Counted from the stretch's first letter, positions 46,813 to 56,526 are shown. The stretch: DNA of 64,000 nt from AP-15 sp963814805 (GCA_963814805.1 CAWFER010000023.1:1-64000), one strand, 5' to 3'. Notes: a model not told the origin generated them from the sequence alone. Numbers and translations are program-made.

Positions 46813-47679
46813 CTACATCTCCTTCATGACTTGGGCGTAGGAGAGGACGGCGAAGAGGGCGGCGCCGCCGAGGATGTTGCCGAGCAGCACCGGGATCGTA
46901 AACCGGGCGATCATCTGCCACAGGCTCCATTGGCCGGCGAGCACCAGTAGAAAACCCTCGACGCTGCCGGCGACGATATGGGTGAAGCCGGCGATCGCGA
47001 TCAGGTAGGTGGCCATCGTCACCACCTCGAACTTTGCGCCCTCGGCGCTGGGGATCAGCCAGACCATCGAGGCGATCAGAAATCCCGCGCCCATCGCCCG
47101 AAAAAACATCGCGGCCCAGCCGAGCCCGAGCAGATGCCCGCTCAGCTCCAGCATCCCGTGGCGCAGCTCCGGGGTCAGCACCGGGGTAAGGGTGCAAAAC
47201 AGCGCCGCGACAAACGCGCCGGTCATGTTGGCGGCGAAGACCACCGTCCACATCCGCGCCAGCCGCCGCACATTGGCGAGGGTGAGCTCGGCCATGACCG
47301 GCAGCACGACGGTGACCGTGTTCTCGGTGAACAGCTGCTGGCGCGCCAGCACGACGATCAGAAAGCCGACCGAATAGCCGAACCCGCTGACCAGCGGACG
47401 CCATGGCGCATCCGGCAGATGCACCCAGAGGATTGCTTGCGCCAGCAGCGAAAAGCTGATCGACACCCCGGCCGCGGCGCCCGACCACCACAGCGAGATG
47501 GCGGGGCGGTCCATTTCGGCTTCGCCCTCGCGGCGCACGATCTCATAGATGACCGGAGTGCGCAGCCGGGCGCGGTCTTCGATGTCCTCGACCTCGCGCT
47601 CGCTGACGCCGCGCGGCGCCCGCTCATCGCGCTGATCGCCGGGCTTGGCGTCGGGGCGATCATCGTTCGACCCACCCAC
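46813..47679 (-). CDS. Formate/nitrite transporter family channel (YfdC-like)
   Basis: Inner-membrane FNT pentamer channel for small anions. Six hydrophobic spans are visible, e.g. AISLWWSGAAAGVSISFSLL, GFGYSVGFLIVVLARQQLFT, MTGAFVAALFCTLTPV and FTHIVAGSVEGFLLVLAGQW. The family signatures GFGYSVGFLIVVL and ENTVTVVLP are present. A cytoplasmic N-terminal extension (DERAPRGVSEREVEDIEDRA) is like that of YfdC. The GTG start at 47679 is chosen to avoid overlapping the upstream bdhA gene; the open frame continues to an ATG at 47796. Confidence 0.9.
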   Translation of the reverse strand: MGGSNDDRPDAKPGDQRDERAPRGVSEREVEDIEDRARLRTPVIYEIVRREGEAEMDRPAISLWWSGAAAGVSISFSLLAQAILWVHLPDAPWRPLVSGFGYSVGFLIVVLARQQLFTENTVTVVLPVMAELTLANVRRLARMWTVVFAANMTGAFVAALFCTLTPVLTPELRHGMLELSGHLLGLGWAAMFFRAMGAGFLIASMVWLIPSAEGAKFEVVTMATYLIAIAGFTHIVAGSVEGFLLVLAGQWSLWQMIARFTIPVLLGNILGGAALFAVLSYAQVMKEM

Positions 47680-47773
47680 CGATCGGTTCCTCGCAGCAAG
47701 ATTGCTTTCCCCGGGCCTGTGAACACCCCGAGCCGCAATCCATCGCCGCCCTGAGTTGCGCCGCGCCCTCGCG

Positions 47774-48556
47774 CTATTGCGCCACCCAGCCGCCATCGAT
47801 CGACAGCGCCGCGCCGGTGATCGTCCGGGCCGCCTCGCCGCACAGGAACACCGCGAGCGCGCCGAGCTGTTCCGGCGTGGTGAATTCGAGCATCGGCTGC
47901 TTTTCGCGCAGCAGATTTTCGCGCGCAGCTGACGCCGGGACGCCCTCGGCCGCGGCGCGGGCTTCGATCTGGCGCTGCACCAGAGGGGTCAAGACCCAGC
48001 CGGGGCAAATCGCGTTGCAGGTGACGCCGTCGTTTGCGGTCTCGATCGCCACCGCTTTGGTGAACCCGACGAGCCCGTGCTTGGCGGTGACGTAGGCGGC
48101 CTTCTCGGCGCTGGCGACCAGCCCGTGGGCCGAGGCGATGTTGACGATGCGGCCCCATTTTTTGGCCGTCATATAGGGCAGCGCCGCCTTGGTCGCATGA
48201 AACGCGGCGCTCAGATTGATCGCGATCACCGCGTCCCAACGCTCCTCGGGAAAATCGACGATTTTGGCGACGTGCTGGATGCCGGCGTTGTTGACCAGGA
48301 TGTCGACGCCGCCGAACCGGCGCACCGCATCGCCCACCAATTCGCGGATCTGCGCCGGTTTGGACACATCCGCCGGGGAATAGGCGACGGCGACGCCGTG
48401 CTCGGCGGCCAGCCCGGCGCGCAGCTTGTCGATCTCGCCGGGGTCGCCGAAACCGTTCAGCATCAGCGCGCAGCCTTGGGCCGCCAGGGCGCTGGCGATG
48501 CCCAGACCGATCCCGCTGGTCGACCCGGTGACGATCGCGGATTTACCTTTCAGCAT
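47774..48556 (-). CDS. bdhA: 3-hydroxybutyrate dehydrogenase
   Basis: NAD-dependent short-chain dehydrogenase interconverting (R)-3-hydroxybutyrate and acetoacetate in PHB turnover. The N terminus MLKGKSAIVTGSTSGIGLGI has the GxxxGIG cofactor motif. VDILVNNAGIQHVAKIVDFP and the YxxxK catalytic site in KAAYVTAKHGLVGFTKAVAI follow, then the BDH-typical GWVLTPLVQRQIEARAAAEG. It ends AALSIDGGWVAQ. The ATG at 48556 is selected by AAGGAGAGG upstream. 260 residues, intact, divergent from the next plus-strand gene. Confidence 0.94.
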   Translation of the reverse strand: MLKGKSAIVTGSTSGIGLGIASALAAQGCALMLNGFGDPGEIDKLRAGLAAEHGVAVAYSPADVSKPAQIRELVGDAVRRFGGVDILVNNAGIQHVAKIVDFPEERWDAVIAINLSAAFHATKAALPYMTAKKWGRIVNIASAHGLVASAEKAAYVTAKHGLVGFTKAVAIETANDGVTCNAICPGWVLTPLVQRQIEARAAAEGVPASAARENLLREKQPMLEFTTPEQLGALAVFLCGEAARTITGAALSIDGGWVAQ

Positions 48557-48803
48557 GAACCTCTCCTTATATTGGCGCCGAGACATATTGACGCCGCGGC
48601 GACACGGGCGCTCATTTTGTCGTATTACACGCTGCCCGCGCCGCGGCGCAGCAAACCGGTTGAAGGTGACTTGAGGAATGGGCGATCAGTGATGATTCGC
48701 AAGACCCGCGCCATATGTTGCGGGGCGGCGGTTGCGCCGGCCGTCGACGCAAGGGTTGCCGCAATGAGGCTCCACAAATCCGTCAAGGATAAAAGGCCGA
48801 TTG

Positions 48804-49653
48804 ATGCCGGATGATCGCGGGGCGGCCCGCATTCTTGCGCACGGAGCCGCCGAATCTCCCTCGCTCAGGGTAGTCACCTACAATATCCATGGCTGCGTCG
48901 GGGTCGACCGTCGCTATGACCCGGCGCGGATCGCCGCCGTGCTGCACGAAATCGACGCCGACATCGTCTGTCTGCAAGAGGTCGGCGTTGCGCCGCGGAA
49001 CCGGGCTCGATCCCGACCAGGCGGCTTATCTGGCCGAGGCGACCGGCCGCCGCATCATCCTCGGGGCTGGGGCCCGCGGTCACCGCGGCCGCTTCGCCAA
49101 CGCGATCCTGACGGGTTTTCCGGTCGCCGCCGCCCACGCGATCGACCTCGCGGTTTCCGATTACGAGCCGCGCGCGGCGCTCGATGCCGATCTGATGATC
49201 GGCGAGCGGGTGCTGCGCGTGCTGGCGACGCATTTCGGCCTCCATGCCGGCGAACGGCGCTTGCAGGCCAATCGCCTGATTGCGGCGCTCGACGAGCCGT
49301 TCATGCCGGACCGGCGGGCCGCGCATGCGGTGCTGCTGGTCGGCGACCTGAACGAATGGCGCGGGCGCAGCGGCGGCATCCGCGCCCTCGACCGCTGCCT
49401 GGGGCCAAGTGCGGCGCCGCGCACCTTCCCGTCCTGGATGCCAGTGCTGCCGCTCGACCGGATCTATGCCGACGGGCCGGCGGTGTTGCGCGACGTGCAT
49501 GTCTATCGCTCGCCGCTCGCCCGCCTTGCTTCCGATCATCTGCCGCTGGTCGGCACCTTGTGGTGGACCGCCGGCCAACCGCGGCGCCGCGAGCGCGGGC
49601 GGGTGTTGCGGTGGCCGGCGCGGCCGGCCGCGGACCCGAGCGCCAATATTTGA
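48804..49653 (+). CDS. Endonuclease/exonuclease/phosphatase family protein, frameshifted
   Basis: DNase I-like fold metal-dependent phosphodiesterase. After a short leader, SLRVVTYNIHGCVGVDRRYD gives the first strand with the catalytic Asn, and DADIVCLQEVGVAP the metal Glu. After one extra A near 48999 it continues TGLDPDQAAYLAEATGRRII, then LATHFGLHAGERRLQANRLI, LLVGDLNEWRGR (D-x-N) and SPLARLASDHLPLVGTLWW (the SDH catalytic end). Corrected length is about 282 residues. It could act on DNA, on lipid or on a phosphomonoester. The start codon choice (ATG 48804) is reasonable but not decisive. Confidence 0.88.
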
Positions 49654-49746
49654 GGCCGATCCTGCCGATCCGAAGGTCGGATGCGGCCAGCCCCCGAGAC
49701 ACCGACCTCGTTGCGTCGGCGCGGCGGCCGGTCTAAATCTGCGGTT

Positions 49747-50088
49747 ATGGCGTCCAAGCGAAACCCGCTCAATCTGAACCCGCTGCAGCTGAGGACCCTG
49801 ACCCTGCTGCAGGAGCTGGCGCGCCAGAGCGACTATTCGCGGCCCGGCGAGGAGCCCGACAGCGTCGTCCTGACCCGCCTGCCCGCGCCGCACGGCGACC
49901 ATTTTCATATTGGCGAAACCGTGGTGGCCTCGCGCGACGCGACCGGGCTGCGCAACCCGGCGGTGTGGGCGGCGCTCGAACGCAAAGGCCTGATCCGCTC
50001 GTCGCCGCCGACCGCGATCGTGACCGCGCTCGGGCTCGGCTATGAAACCGGGCTGCGCGAGACGATCCTGCACAACCCCAGCCATTGA
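49747..50088 (+). CDS. Conserved-looking hypothetical protein (113 aa)
   Basis: Starts MASKRNPLNLNPLQLRTLTL. The middle (VLTRLPAPHGDHFHIGETVV) and the end (AVWAALERKGLIRSSPPTAI) resemble a winged-helix-like wing and recognition segment, but no family is named with confidence. Its stop codon lies in the first unit of a 17-bp tandem repeat. It is convergent with the HAD gene that follows. Confidence 0.7.
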   Translation: MASKRNPLNLNPLQLRTLTLLQELARQSDYSRPGEEPDSVVLTRLPAPHGDHFHIGETVVASRDATGLRNPAVWAALERKGLIRSSPPTAIVTALGLGYETGLRETILHNPSH

Positions 50089-50162
50089 GCCGGGCCAGCC
50101 ATTGAGCCGGGCCAGCCATTGAGCCGGGCCAGCCATTGAGCCGGGCCAGCCATTGAGCCGGC
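50078..50162. repeat. Five tandem 17-bp repeats between convergent genes
   Basis: The unit CCAGCCATTGAGCCGGG occurs five times without gap; only the last base of the fifth copy differs. The first copy includes the stop codon (TGA) of the upstream protein, and the array ends 6 bp before the HAD gene stop. Every copy contains TGA. A minisatellite-type repeat with no spacers. Confidence 0.95.
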
Positions 50163-50168
50163 GGGCGG

Positions 50169-51056
50169 CTACCAGGAAAACCGGCGGGCGACCGCGATCG
50201 GACGCAGTTCCCGCCCGACAACGGAACCAGCGGCCAGCGCGGCGTCGATGCGCGCCAGATCCGGCTCGCCTTCGCCGCGGATGCCGAATTCCGCGGCATG
50301 GATGCCGCTGGCGATAAAGAGGCTGTCGAGACCCGCCGCCGCCGCCCCAGCGATATCGGTGCGCAGGCTATCGCCGACGGCGAGGATGCGCGAGTGGTCG
50401 TCGATGCCGAGAAGCGCCGTGCAGCTATCATAGACCGAGCGGTAGGGCTTGCCGTGCCAGCGCACCCGGCCGCCCTCATGCTCGTACCATTGCGCCAGCG
50501 CGCCGGCGCACAGCGCCAGCCGAGCGCCGTGCATGACCACCAGATCGGGGTTGGCGCAGACCATCGGCAGCCCCCTCGCCAACCCCCGGCGCAGCAGCGG
50601 CGCATAATCCTCGATCGTATCGTCCCAGCCGGCGGGACCGGTGTTGAGGATGAAATCCGCATTCTCGGCATCCTCGACATAGTCGAGCCCGAGCCCCTCG
50701 CGGATTTCGAGGTCGCGGTCCGAGCAGATGTGCAGGCAGCGCCGGCCGAGCGCCGCGTAAAACGGGTCGTCGCGACGGTAAAGGAATTGCCACGCCTCTT
50801 CGCCCGACGACATGACGTGATGGTAGGCGTCCGCCGGCACGCCGATCTCGGTGATGCGGCGCACCACATCGTCTGCCCGGCGCGGCGCGTTCGACAAGAG
50901 GGCGATGCGCTTGCCGGCGTCGACGAGTGCGGCGAGGCAGGCGACGGCGCCCGGCAGCGGCGCTACGCCGTCGTGGATTACGCCCCACAGGTCGAGAATG
51001 AACCCGTCGTAGCGCGGCGCCACTGCGGCAATTCCGGGAATCGACACGACCCTCAT
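50169..51056 (-). CDS. HAD-IIA family hydrolase (TIGR01459-like)
   Basis: NagD-like haloacid-dehalogenase-fold phosphatase. Motif I is YDGFILDLWGVIHDGVAPLP (D-x-W, with Trp in place of the second Asp, as in this subfamily). Motif II is IALLSNAPRRADDVV, the cap follows (CLHICSDRDLEIREGLGLDY), and motif III/IV is ILAVGDSLRTDIAGAAAAGL. It starts at ATG 51056 (MRVVSIPGIAAV). About 295 residues, intact. Missing the DxD second Asp makes its catalytic activity uncertain; the subfamily is common in alphaproteobacteria. Confidence 0.88.
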   Translation of the reverse strand: MRVVSIPGIAAVAPRYDGFILDLWGVIHDGVAPLPGAVACLAALVDAGKRIALLSNAPRRADDVVRRITEIGVPADAYHHVMSSGEEAWQFLYRRDDPFYAALGRRCLHICSDRDLEIREGLGLDYVEDAENADFILNTGPAGWDDTIEDYAPLLRRGLARGLPMVCANPDLVVMHGARLALCAGALAQWYEHEGGRVRWHGKPYRSVYDSCTALLGIDDHSRILAVGDSLRTDIAGAAAAGLDSLFIASGIHAAEFGIRGEGEPDLARIDAALAAGSVVGRELRPIAVARRFSW

Positions 51057-51281
51057 CAGGGCGCCAAATTCGGCGATGGCGCGGCGCCGGTCAAGCCCCG
51101 GCGTGGTTCCCGCGCCGCGACGCTCGGGGCCCGCGATTTTATTCGGTTGCAAATTTAAACGTTACCGTGTAGTTTGGATTTGTCACATGATCTTTACTAA
51201 TATTTACGAAATCTTTTGGAGCATGGCGGCGCCGGTTGCGTGTTCGACAGAAGGGTGAGTTTGCAGAGGCCAGGAGAGATC

Positions 51282-51548
51282 ATGAGGGCGATTTTGTATG
51301 TTGGCCCGCTGCTTGAGAGCAGCGGCAGGTTCAGCTATGATACGTTCTCTCTTGCTGAGGGGCTGCGAAGCTCGTTTCGATATCAGCGCGTCGAGCAGGC
51401 GCGCTACGATCGTAACGCGATGGTTGCCGAAGCCGAGCGCAATCTGAACATTTCCATGCAAATCTGCGAGACCGCGGCCGAATTCCGGCAACAAGTAGCC
51501 GCGGCCGGGGATCCGGCGGCCGGCGAGGACCGGAAAGCCAGCGGCTGA
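51282..51548 (+). CDS. Hypothetical small protein (88 aa)
   Basis: Starts MRAILYVGPLLESSGRFSYD, followed by TFSLAEGLRSSFRYQRVEQA and an Ala/Glu-rich helix (EAERNLNISMQICETAAEFR). AGGAGAGATC precedes the ATG at 51282. It is not recognised and has no membrane segment. It lies alone between the divergent HAD gene and lepA; the 225 bp upstream and 195 bp downstream hold nothing else I can support. Confidence 0.55.
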   Translation: MRAILYVGPLLESSGRFSYDTFSLAEGLRSSFRYQRVEQARYDRNAMVAEAERNLNISMQICETAAEFRQQVAAAGDPAAGEDRKASG

Positions 51549-51743
51549 CAGAACGATCGCAGCTTTCCGGGGGCGGTTGCCCGGCCGACGCCGCTCGACC
51601 GGCGTATCGCACGCCCCGAACCATCCGGCCGTCGCGGTTGCCCGCCAGGGTGGATTTGCGGCGGTCGAGCGCCGGGACCGCCGATCCAGGGGTCAGGGGG
51701 TCACGTTGATAGTCCGGGCCTTCCGCCCTATGTTCGCCCCTGC

Positions 51744-53547
51744 ATGACCCCGCTCGCCCAGATCCGCAATTTCGCGATCATCGCTCATATCGATCACGGC
51801 AAGTCGACCCTGGCCGACCGGCTTGATCCAGGCCTGCGGCGGGCTCGAGGCGCGCGAAATGCGCGAGCAGGTGCTCGACAGCATGGAATTGGAGCGCGAG
51901 CGCGGCATCACCATCAAGGCGCAAACAGTTCGCCTGCATTACCGAGCCCATGACGGCGAGAGCTATGTCCTCAATCTGATGGACACGCCGGGGCATGTCG
52001 ATTTCGCCTATGAGGTCAGTCGGTCGCTGGCTGCGTGCGAGGGCTCGCTGTTGGTCGTCGATGCCAGCCAAGGGGTCGAGGCGCAGACCCTGGCCAACGT
52101 CTATCAGGCGATCGAGGCCGGGCACGAGATCGTGCCGGTGCTGAACAAGATCGACCTGCCGGCGGCCGAGCCCGAGCGGGTCAGGGAGCAGATCGAGGAC
52201 GTGATCGGGCTCGACGCTTCGGATGCGGTGCTGATCTCGGCCAAGACCGGGCTCAACATCGAGGGCGTGCTCGAAGCGCTGGTGACCAGGTTGCCGCCGC
52301 CGGTGGGCGACCTTGCGGCGCCGTTGAAGGCGCTCCTGGTCGACAGCTGGTACGACCCCTATCTCGGCGTCGTCATTCTGGTTCGGGTCAAGGACGGCGC
52401 GCTGCGGGCCGGGCAGAAGATCCGGATGATGGCGACCGATGCGGTCCATGCGATCGAGCGGGTCGGCGTGTTCACCCCCAAGGGGGTTGCGGTCGAGGCG
52501 CTGGGGCCGGGCGAGATCGGCTTTATCACCGCCGGGATCAAGACCGTCGCCGATTGCCGGGTCGGCGACACGATCACCGAGGACCGCCGCCCGGCGGCCG
52601 AGCCGTTGCCCGGCTTCAAGCCGGTGCAGCCGGTGGTGTTTTGCGGGCTGTTCCCGACCGACGCCGCCGATTACGAGCGGCTGCGCGACAGCCTCGCCAA
52701 ATTGCGCTTGAACGATTCGAGCTTCGAATACGAGCCCGAGACCTCGGTGGCGTTGGGCTTCGGCTTCCGCTGCGGCTTTCTCGGCCTGCTGCATCTGGAA
52801 ATCATCCAGGAGCGGCTGGCGCGCGAATTCGATCTCGATCTATTGGCCACCGCCCCGTCGGTCGTCTACCGGGTGCATCTGACCAACGGCGCCGTGCGCA
52901 CCCTGCACAACCCGGCCGACATGCCCGACCCGGTCAGGATCGACCATATCGAGGAGCCGTGGATCAAGGCGACGATCCTGGTGCCCGACGCCTATCTCGG
53001 GCCGATCCTGGCCTTGTGCGAGGAGCGGCGCGGCGAGCAGGTCGACCTGACCTATGCCGGCAGCCGGGCGATGCTGGTCTATCGCCTGCCGTTGAACGAG
53101 GTCGTCTTCGATTTCTACGACCGGCTCAAATCGGCGAGCCGCGGCTATGCCAGCTTCGACTACCAGATCGACGATTACCGCGAGGGCGACCTCGTGCTGA
53201 TGAACATCCTCGTCAATGGCGAGCCGGTCGACGCCTTGTCGGTCATCGTCCATCGCCACGAGGCCGAGCGGCGCGGCCGCGCCTTGTGCGAACGGCTGAA
53301 GGATCTGATTCCGCGCCAGCTGTTTCAGGTGGCGATCCAGGCGGCGATCGGCGGCCGCATCATCGCCCGCGAGACGGTCAAGGCGTTGCGCAAGGACGTC
53401 CTCGCCAAATGCTATGGCGGCGACGTGACCCGCAAGCGCAAGCTCCTCGAAAAGCAGAAGGAAGGCAAAAAGCGGATGCGCCAGTTCGGCAAGGTCGAGA
53501 TCCCGCAATCGGCCTTCATCGCCGCCCTCAAGATGGGCGACAGCTGA
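51744..53547 (+). CDS. lepA: Translation elongation factor 4 (LepA), frameshifted
   Basis: Ribosomal GTPase that back-translocates or rescues stalled ribosomes. G1 is FAIIAHIDHGKSTLADRL; G3 is MDTPGHVDFAYEVSRSLAAC; G4 is VLNKIDLPAA. It has EF-Tu-like domain 2, domains III and V, and the LepA-specific C terminus (KLLEKQKEGKKRMRQFG, then PQSAFIAALKMGD). One extra T near 51824 (CGGCTTGATC for CGGCTGATC) shifts the frame just after DRL, before IQACGGLEAREMREQVLDSM. Corrected length of 600 residues is exactly normal. A break in such a conserved gene points to sequence error. Confidence 0.96.
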
Positions 53548-53561
53548 ACCGCGCGGCCGAA

Positions 53562-53593
53562 CCCTACCCCCCGGCTCGAAGTCGGGGGTAGGG
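53562..53593. terminator. Bidirectional terminator-like hairpin after lepA
   Basis: Perfect 10-bp stem CCCTACCCCC / GGGGGTAGGG with a 12-nt loop, lying 15 bp after the lepA stop and 15 bp before the end of the convergent amidohydrolase. There is no T-run on either strand. Confidence 0.6.
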
Positions 53594-53608
53594 CAGGCGA
53601 GCGGTCTG

Positions 53609-54748
53609 CTAGTTGATCAGCCCGTAGAATTTGCCGGCGTTCTCGCAGGTGATCTTGTGCACCACGTCGGCCGGCAGGCCGGCGAACTGCTCCTTGATGT
53701 ATTTCGAGGATTCGGGCCACACCCCGTCGGTGTGCGGATAGTCGGAGCCCCACATCAGGGTCTCGACCCCGATGTCTTCGTAGAGCTTGGTGCCGATCAG
53801 GTCGAACTGGAATGTCGCCTTGCACTGGCGGCGCCAGTATTCGCTGGGCTTCATCTTCATCAGATCGCGGAAGCGGTCCTCGTACTCGAAATCCATGCGG
53901 TCGAGCGCATAGGGCAGCCAGCCGATGCCGCTCTCGCCAAACGACACATTGAGGCGCGGGTGACGCTCGAGCACGCCGGCGCCGATCAGCGCCGCGATGA
54001 TGTTGATCAATCCCATCTGGAACGACGACACGCCGGTGAACATCGCCGCCCGCCGGACGTGGCCGGAAACCCCCTCGCGCGCCCGCGGCGAAGTGGTCGG
54101 GAAGGTGTGGAAATGCAATGGCAATTGCACGTCCTCGACCGCCTTCCATAAGGGCTCCCACACCGGGTGCCACATCGGCTCCATGTCCCACGAGCAGGAG
54201 AGCTCGAGCCCCTTGATCCCCATCTTGGCGACCCGGTGGATCTCCTTGACCGTCTCGTCGATGTCGCCGTAGGGCAGGCAGGCGAGCCCGATCTCGCGCT
54301 CGGGATAGTGGCTGCAAAACTCTTTGAGCCAGTCGTTGTAGATGCGCAGCATCTGGTTCGAGGCTTCGCGGTCGTTCAAGCGCGAGGCGGCGCCAAGAAT
54401 GCCATAGATCACCTCGGCGTCGACGCCGTCGCGATCCATGTCCTTGATCCGCAGATGCGGGTCGCTGCAGCGGCGGATGTCGCGCTTGCCGTCCTCGTAC
54501 ATGCCGGTCTCGGCCATGATGTCGACCCGGTGGTTCTGACCGGGAACGAAGAGCGCGCCGCCCGGCCCGACGCCGTTTTTCAGTCCGAAATTGGCGCCGT
54601 TCTTGGCCACCCATTGCGGCCCCTGCGGGCCGTCCTCGACATAGGGCATGCGCTCCTTCAATTCGCGCGGGGCCTCGGAGACGAACAGGTCGGGCGGCAT
54701 CCACGGCATGTCGAGATGGCAATCGGCCGAGATTCTACGATATTGCAT
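53609..54748 (-). CDS. Amidohydrolase (aminocarboxymuconate-semialdehyde decarboxylase-like family)
   Basis: Amidohydrolase-2 type TIM barrel, 379 residues. It starts MQYRRISADCHLDMPWMPPD, where DCHLD replaces the canonical DxHxH metal motif. Later conserved parts are LHFHTFPTT (a metal His), FTGVSSFQMGLINIIAALIG, LNVSFGESGIGWLPYALDRM and the catalytic ETLMWGSDYPHTDGVWPESS. GGAGAAAACGAC upstream supports the ATG at 54748. The family includes decarboxylases and hydrolases of aromatic-pathway intermediates; the exact substrate is unknown. Confidence 0.9.
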   Translation of the reverse strand: MQYRRISADCHLDMPWMPPDLFVSEAPRELKERMPYVEDGPQGPQWVAKNGANFGLKNGVGPGGALFVPGQNHRVDIMAETGMYEDGKRDIRRCSDPHLRIKDMDRDGVDAEVIYGILGAASRLNDREASNQMLRIYNDWLKEFCSHYPEREIGLACLPYGDIDETVKEIHRVAKMGIKGLELSCSWDMEPMWHPVWEPLWKAVEDVQLPLHFHTFPTTSPRAREGVSGHVRRAAMFTGVSSFQMGLINIIAALIGAGVLERHPRLNVSFGESGIGWLPYALDRMDFEYEDRFRDLMKMKPSEYWRRQCKATFQFDLIGTKLYEDIGVETLMWGSDYPHTDGVWPESSKYIKEQFAGLPADVVHKITCENAGKFYGLIN

Positions 54749-54926
54749 GTCGTTTTCTCCGCTCCACAATTGACCAAGCAGATCTGTGTCGACCAACTGT
54801 ACTCCCACCCTGCGCGGATTTCCTAGCCATGCGGCGCGCGATGCGCGGCGTTTTTGCAGATGCGGCATGAACAGGGCGCAACGCCGGGGCTGACCGCGGC
54901 GGCGCCGCGGGTATAGTATCGAAGCC

Positions 54927-55676
54927 ATGCCTCGGCTCAGCGTCAACCTCAACAAGATCGCGCTGTTGCGCAACTCGCGGCGGACCGGGGTTCCCGATGT
55001 CGCGCGGTTCGGCCGGATCGCGCATGAGGCCGGCGCCGATGGGCTGACCATGCACCCGCGCCCGGACGAGCGCCATATCCGCAGCGATGACGTTTTCGCC
55101 GTCGCCGAGTTGATGCGGCCGTGGCGGCCGGGTTTCGAGCTCAACATCGAGGGCTACCCGGACGAGCGCCTGATCGATCTCGCCCGTCGGGTGACGCCCG
55201 AGCAATGCACGCTCGTCCCCGACGGGCCGGGGGTGCTGACCTCGGAGGAAGGCTGGAAGCTCGGGCCCAAAGAGCGCTCGGTTGTGCTGCCGGCGATCGC
55301 CGCGCTCAAAAAGATCGGCGCGCGCGTGATCCTGTTTGTCGACCCGGACCCGGCGATCGCCGAGCCGGTGCGCGAGGCCGGCGCCGACGGCGTCGAAATC
55401 TACACCGGGCGCTATGCCGCGGCATTTCGCGCCGGCCGCCCAGAGGCTCAATTAACGGCCTGCGCTGCGACCGCGGCGCAGGCCGCCCAGCTCGGCCTCC
55501 TCGTCAATATCGGCCACGATCTCAACCTCGAAAACCTGCCGCCCCTGGTTGCGGCGCTGCCGGGGGTGGCCGAGGCCTCGATCGGCCACGAGTTGACCGC
55601 CGACGCGCTGGTCATCGGCTTTGCCGCGGCGGTGCGCGCCTACCAGGCGGCGTTGGCCGGCCCCGGCCCCGGCTGA
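54927..55676 (+). CDS. pdxJ: Pyridoxine 5'-phosphate synthase
   Basis: Condenses 3-amino-2-oxopropyl phosphate with deoxyxylulose 5-phosphate, the last ring-forming step of DXP-dependent vitamin B6 synthesis. TIM barrel of 249 residues. Signatures: LSVNLNKIALLRNSRRTGVP, GADGLTMHPRPDERHI (catalytic His and phosphate loop), FELNIEGYPDERLIDLARRV (Glu), CTLVPDGPGVLTSEEGW and INIGHDLN-type VNIGHDLNLENLPPL, ending EASIGHELTADALVIGF. The frame is intact. It is divergent from the amidohydrolase gene. Confidence 0.96.
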   Translation: MPRLSVNLNKIALLRNSRRTGVPDVARFGRIAHEAGADGLTMHPRPDERHIRSDDVFAVAELMRPWRPGFELNIEGYPDERLIDLARRVTPEQCTLVPDGPGVLTSEEGWKLGPKERSVVLPAIAALKKIGARVILFVDPDPAIAEPVREAGADGVEIYTGRYAAAFRAGRPEAQLTACAATAAQAAQLGLLVNIGHDLNLENLPPLVAALPGVAEASIGHELTADALVIGFAAAVRAYQAALAGPGPG

Positions 55677-55821
55677 GCGCAGGCGGCCTCGCCGCCGCCG
55701 ACACGGGGCGCCGGCCACCCAACCGGATATGGTATAAGCCGCGGCCGAGGGTGGCCGAACCGCCAATGGCCGCGGCCGGCCGATGAACCGATCCCGCGGG
55801 CCGATAAGGATGCCTGCCGCG

Positions 55822-56307
55822 ATGAGGTACGTCACACGGGTGCTGCAGCCGGGCGAGACCGTCGTCTATCAGACGCAGCTGCATTGGCTGATCTATCTGC
55901 GGGCGATCCTGGCGCTGATCGTCTGCGGCTTTCTCGTCGGCGGGGCGGCCCATATCGACGGCAGCAGTCAGAGCATCAGCTTGGCGTTGTGGATCGCGGC
56001 GGCGATCTTCGCTCTGCTCGCGGTCTCGGCGGCGCTTGGCGCGTTTATCCGGCGCGCGACCACCGAACTCGCAGTCACCGACCATCGCGTCATCTACAAG
56101 ACCGGGCTGTTGTCGCGCCATACCCTCGAGATGAACCGCTCCAAGGTCGAGAGCGTCGACGTCAACCAGACTATCCTCGGCCGCATGCTCGGCTATGGCA
56201 CGATCATCGTGCGCGGCACCGGCGGCAGCCTCGAGCCGATGCGCCGGATCGCCGATCCGCTGACCTTTCGCAGCCACATCACCGCCGCCGATCAGACCCG
56301 CGTCTAG
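55822..56307 (+). CDS. PH domain-containing membrane protein (bPH2)
   Basis: Starts MRYVTRVLQPGETVVYQTQL. Two hydrophobic spans (LIYLRAILALIVCGFLVGGA and ISLALWIAAAIFALLAVSAA) are followed by a bacterial PH domain: TTELAVTDHRVIYKTGLLSR and VESVDVNQTILGRMLGYGTI, then IIVRGTGGSLEPMRRI. The ATG at 55822 fits the family start; ATGs at 55810 and 55783 are alternatives. The role is unknown; relatives are common small membrane proteins. It lies between pdxJ and degP on the same strand. Confidence 0.88.
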   Translation: MRYVTRVLQPGETVVYQTQLHWLIYLRAILALIVCGFLVGGAAHIDGSSQSISLALWIAAAIFALLAVSAALGAFIRRATTELAVTDHRVIYKTGLLSRHTLEMNRSKVESVDVNQTILGRMLGYGTIIVRGTGGSLEPMRRIADPLTFRSHITAADQTRV

Positions 56308-56526
56308 CAACCGCCGCGAGGCCGGCGGACGGTCGGCGAAGGGCGCCGTAGCGGGACGCGCAGGCCCACCGCGGCAAGCGATCCGCCTGCCGATCGTCCG
56401 GGCCGGCGCCGATAAAGCATCTGGTTTGCGCCGCACTTCTCCCGTAAGCTTGGGCCGAGCGCAGCGCGCAAATCCGTCCCGATATCTGTTGTCCCGATGC
56501 TCGTTGCCGATGAGGAGTTCGTTCCG

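Noticed and set aside
50078..50162. Possible CRISPR array
   Set aside because: The 17-bp units are directly adjacent with no spacers, and no cas gene is nearby. It is a simple tandem repeat.
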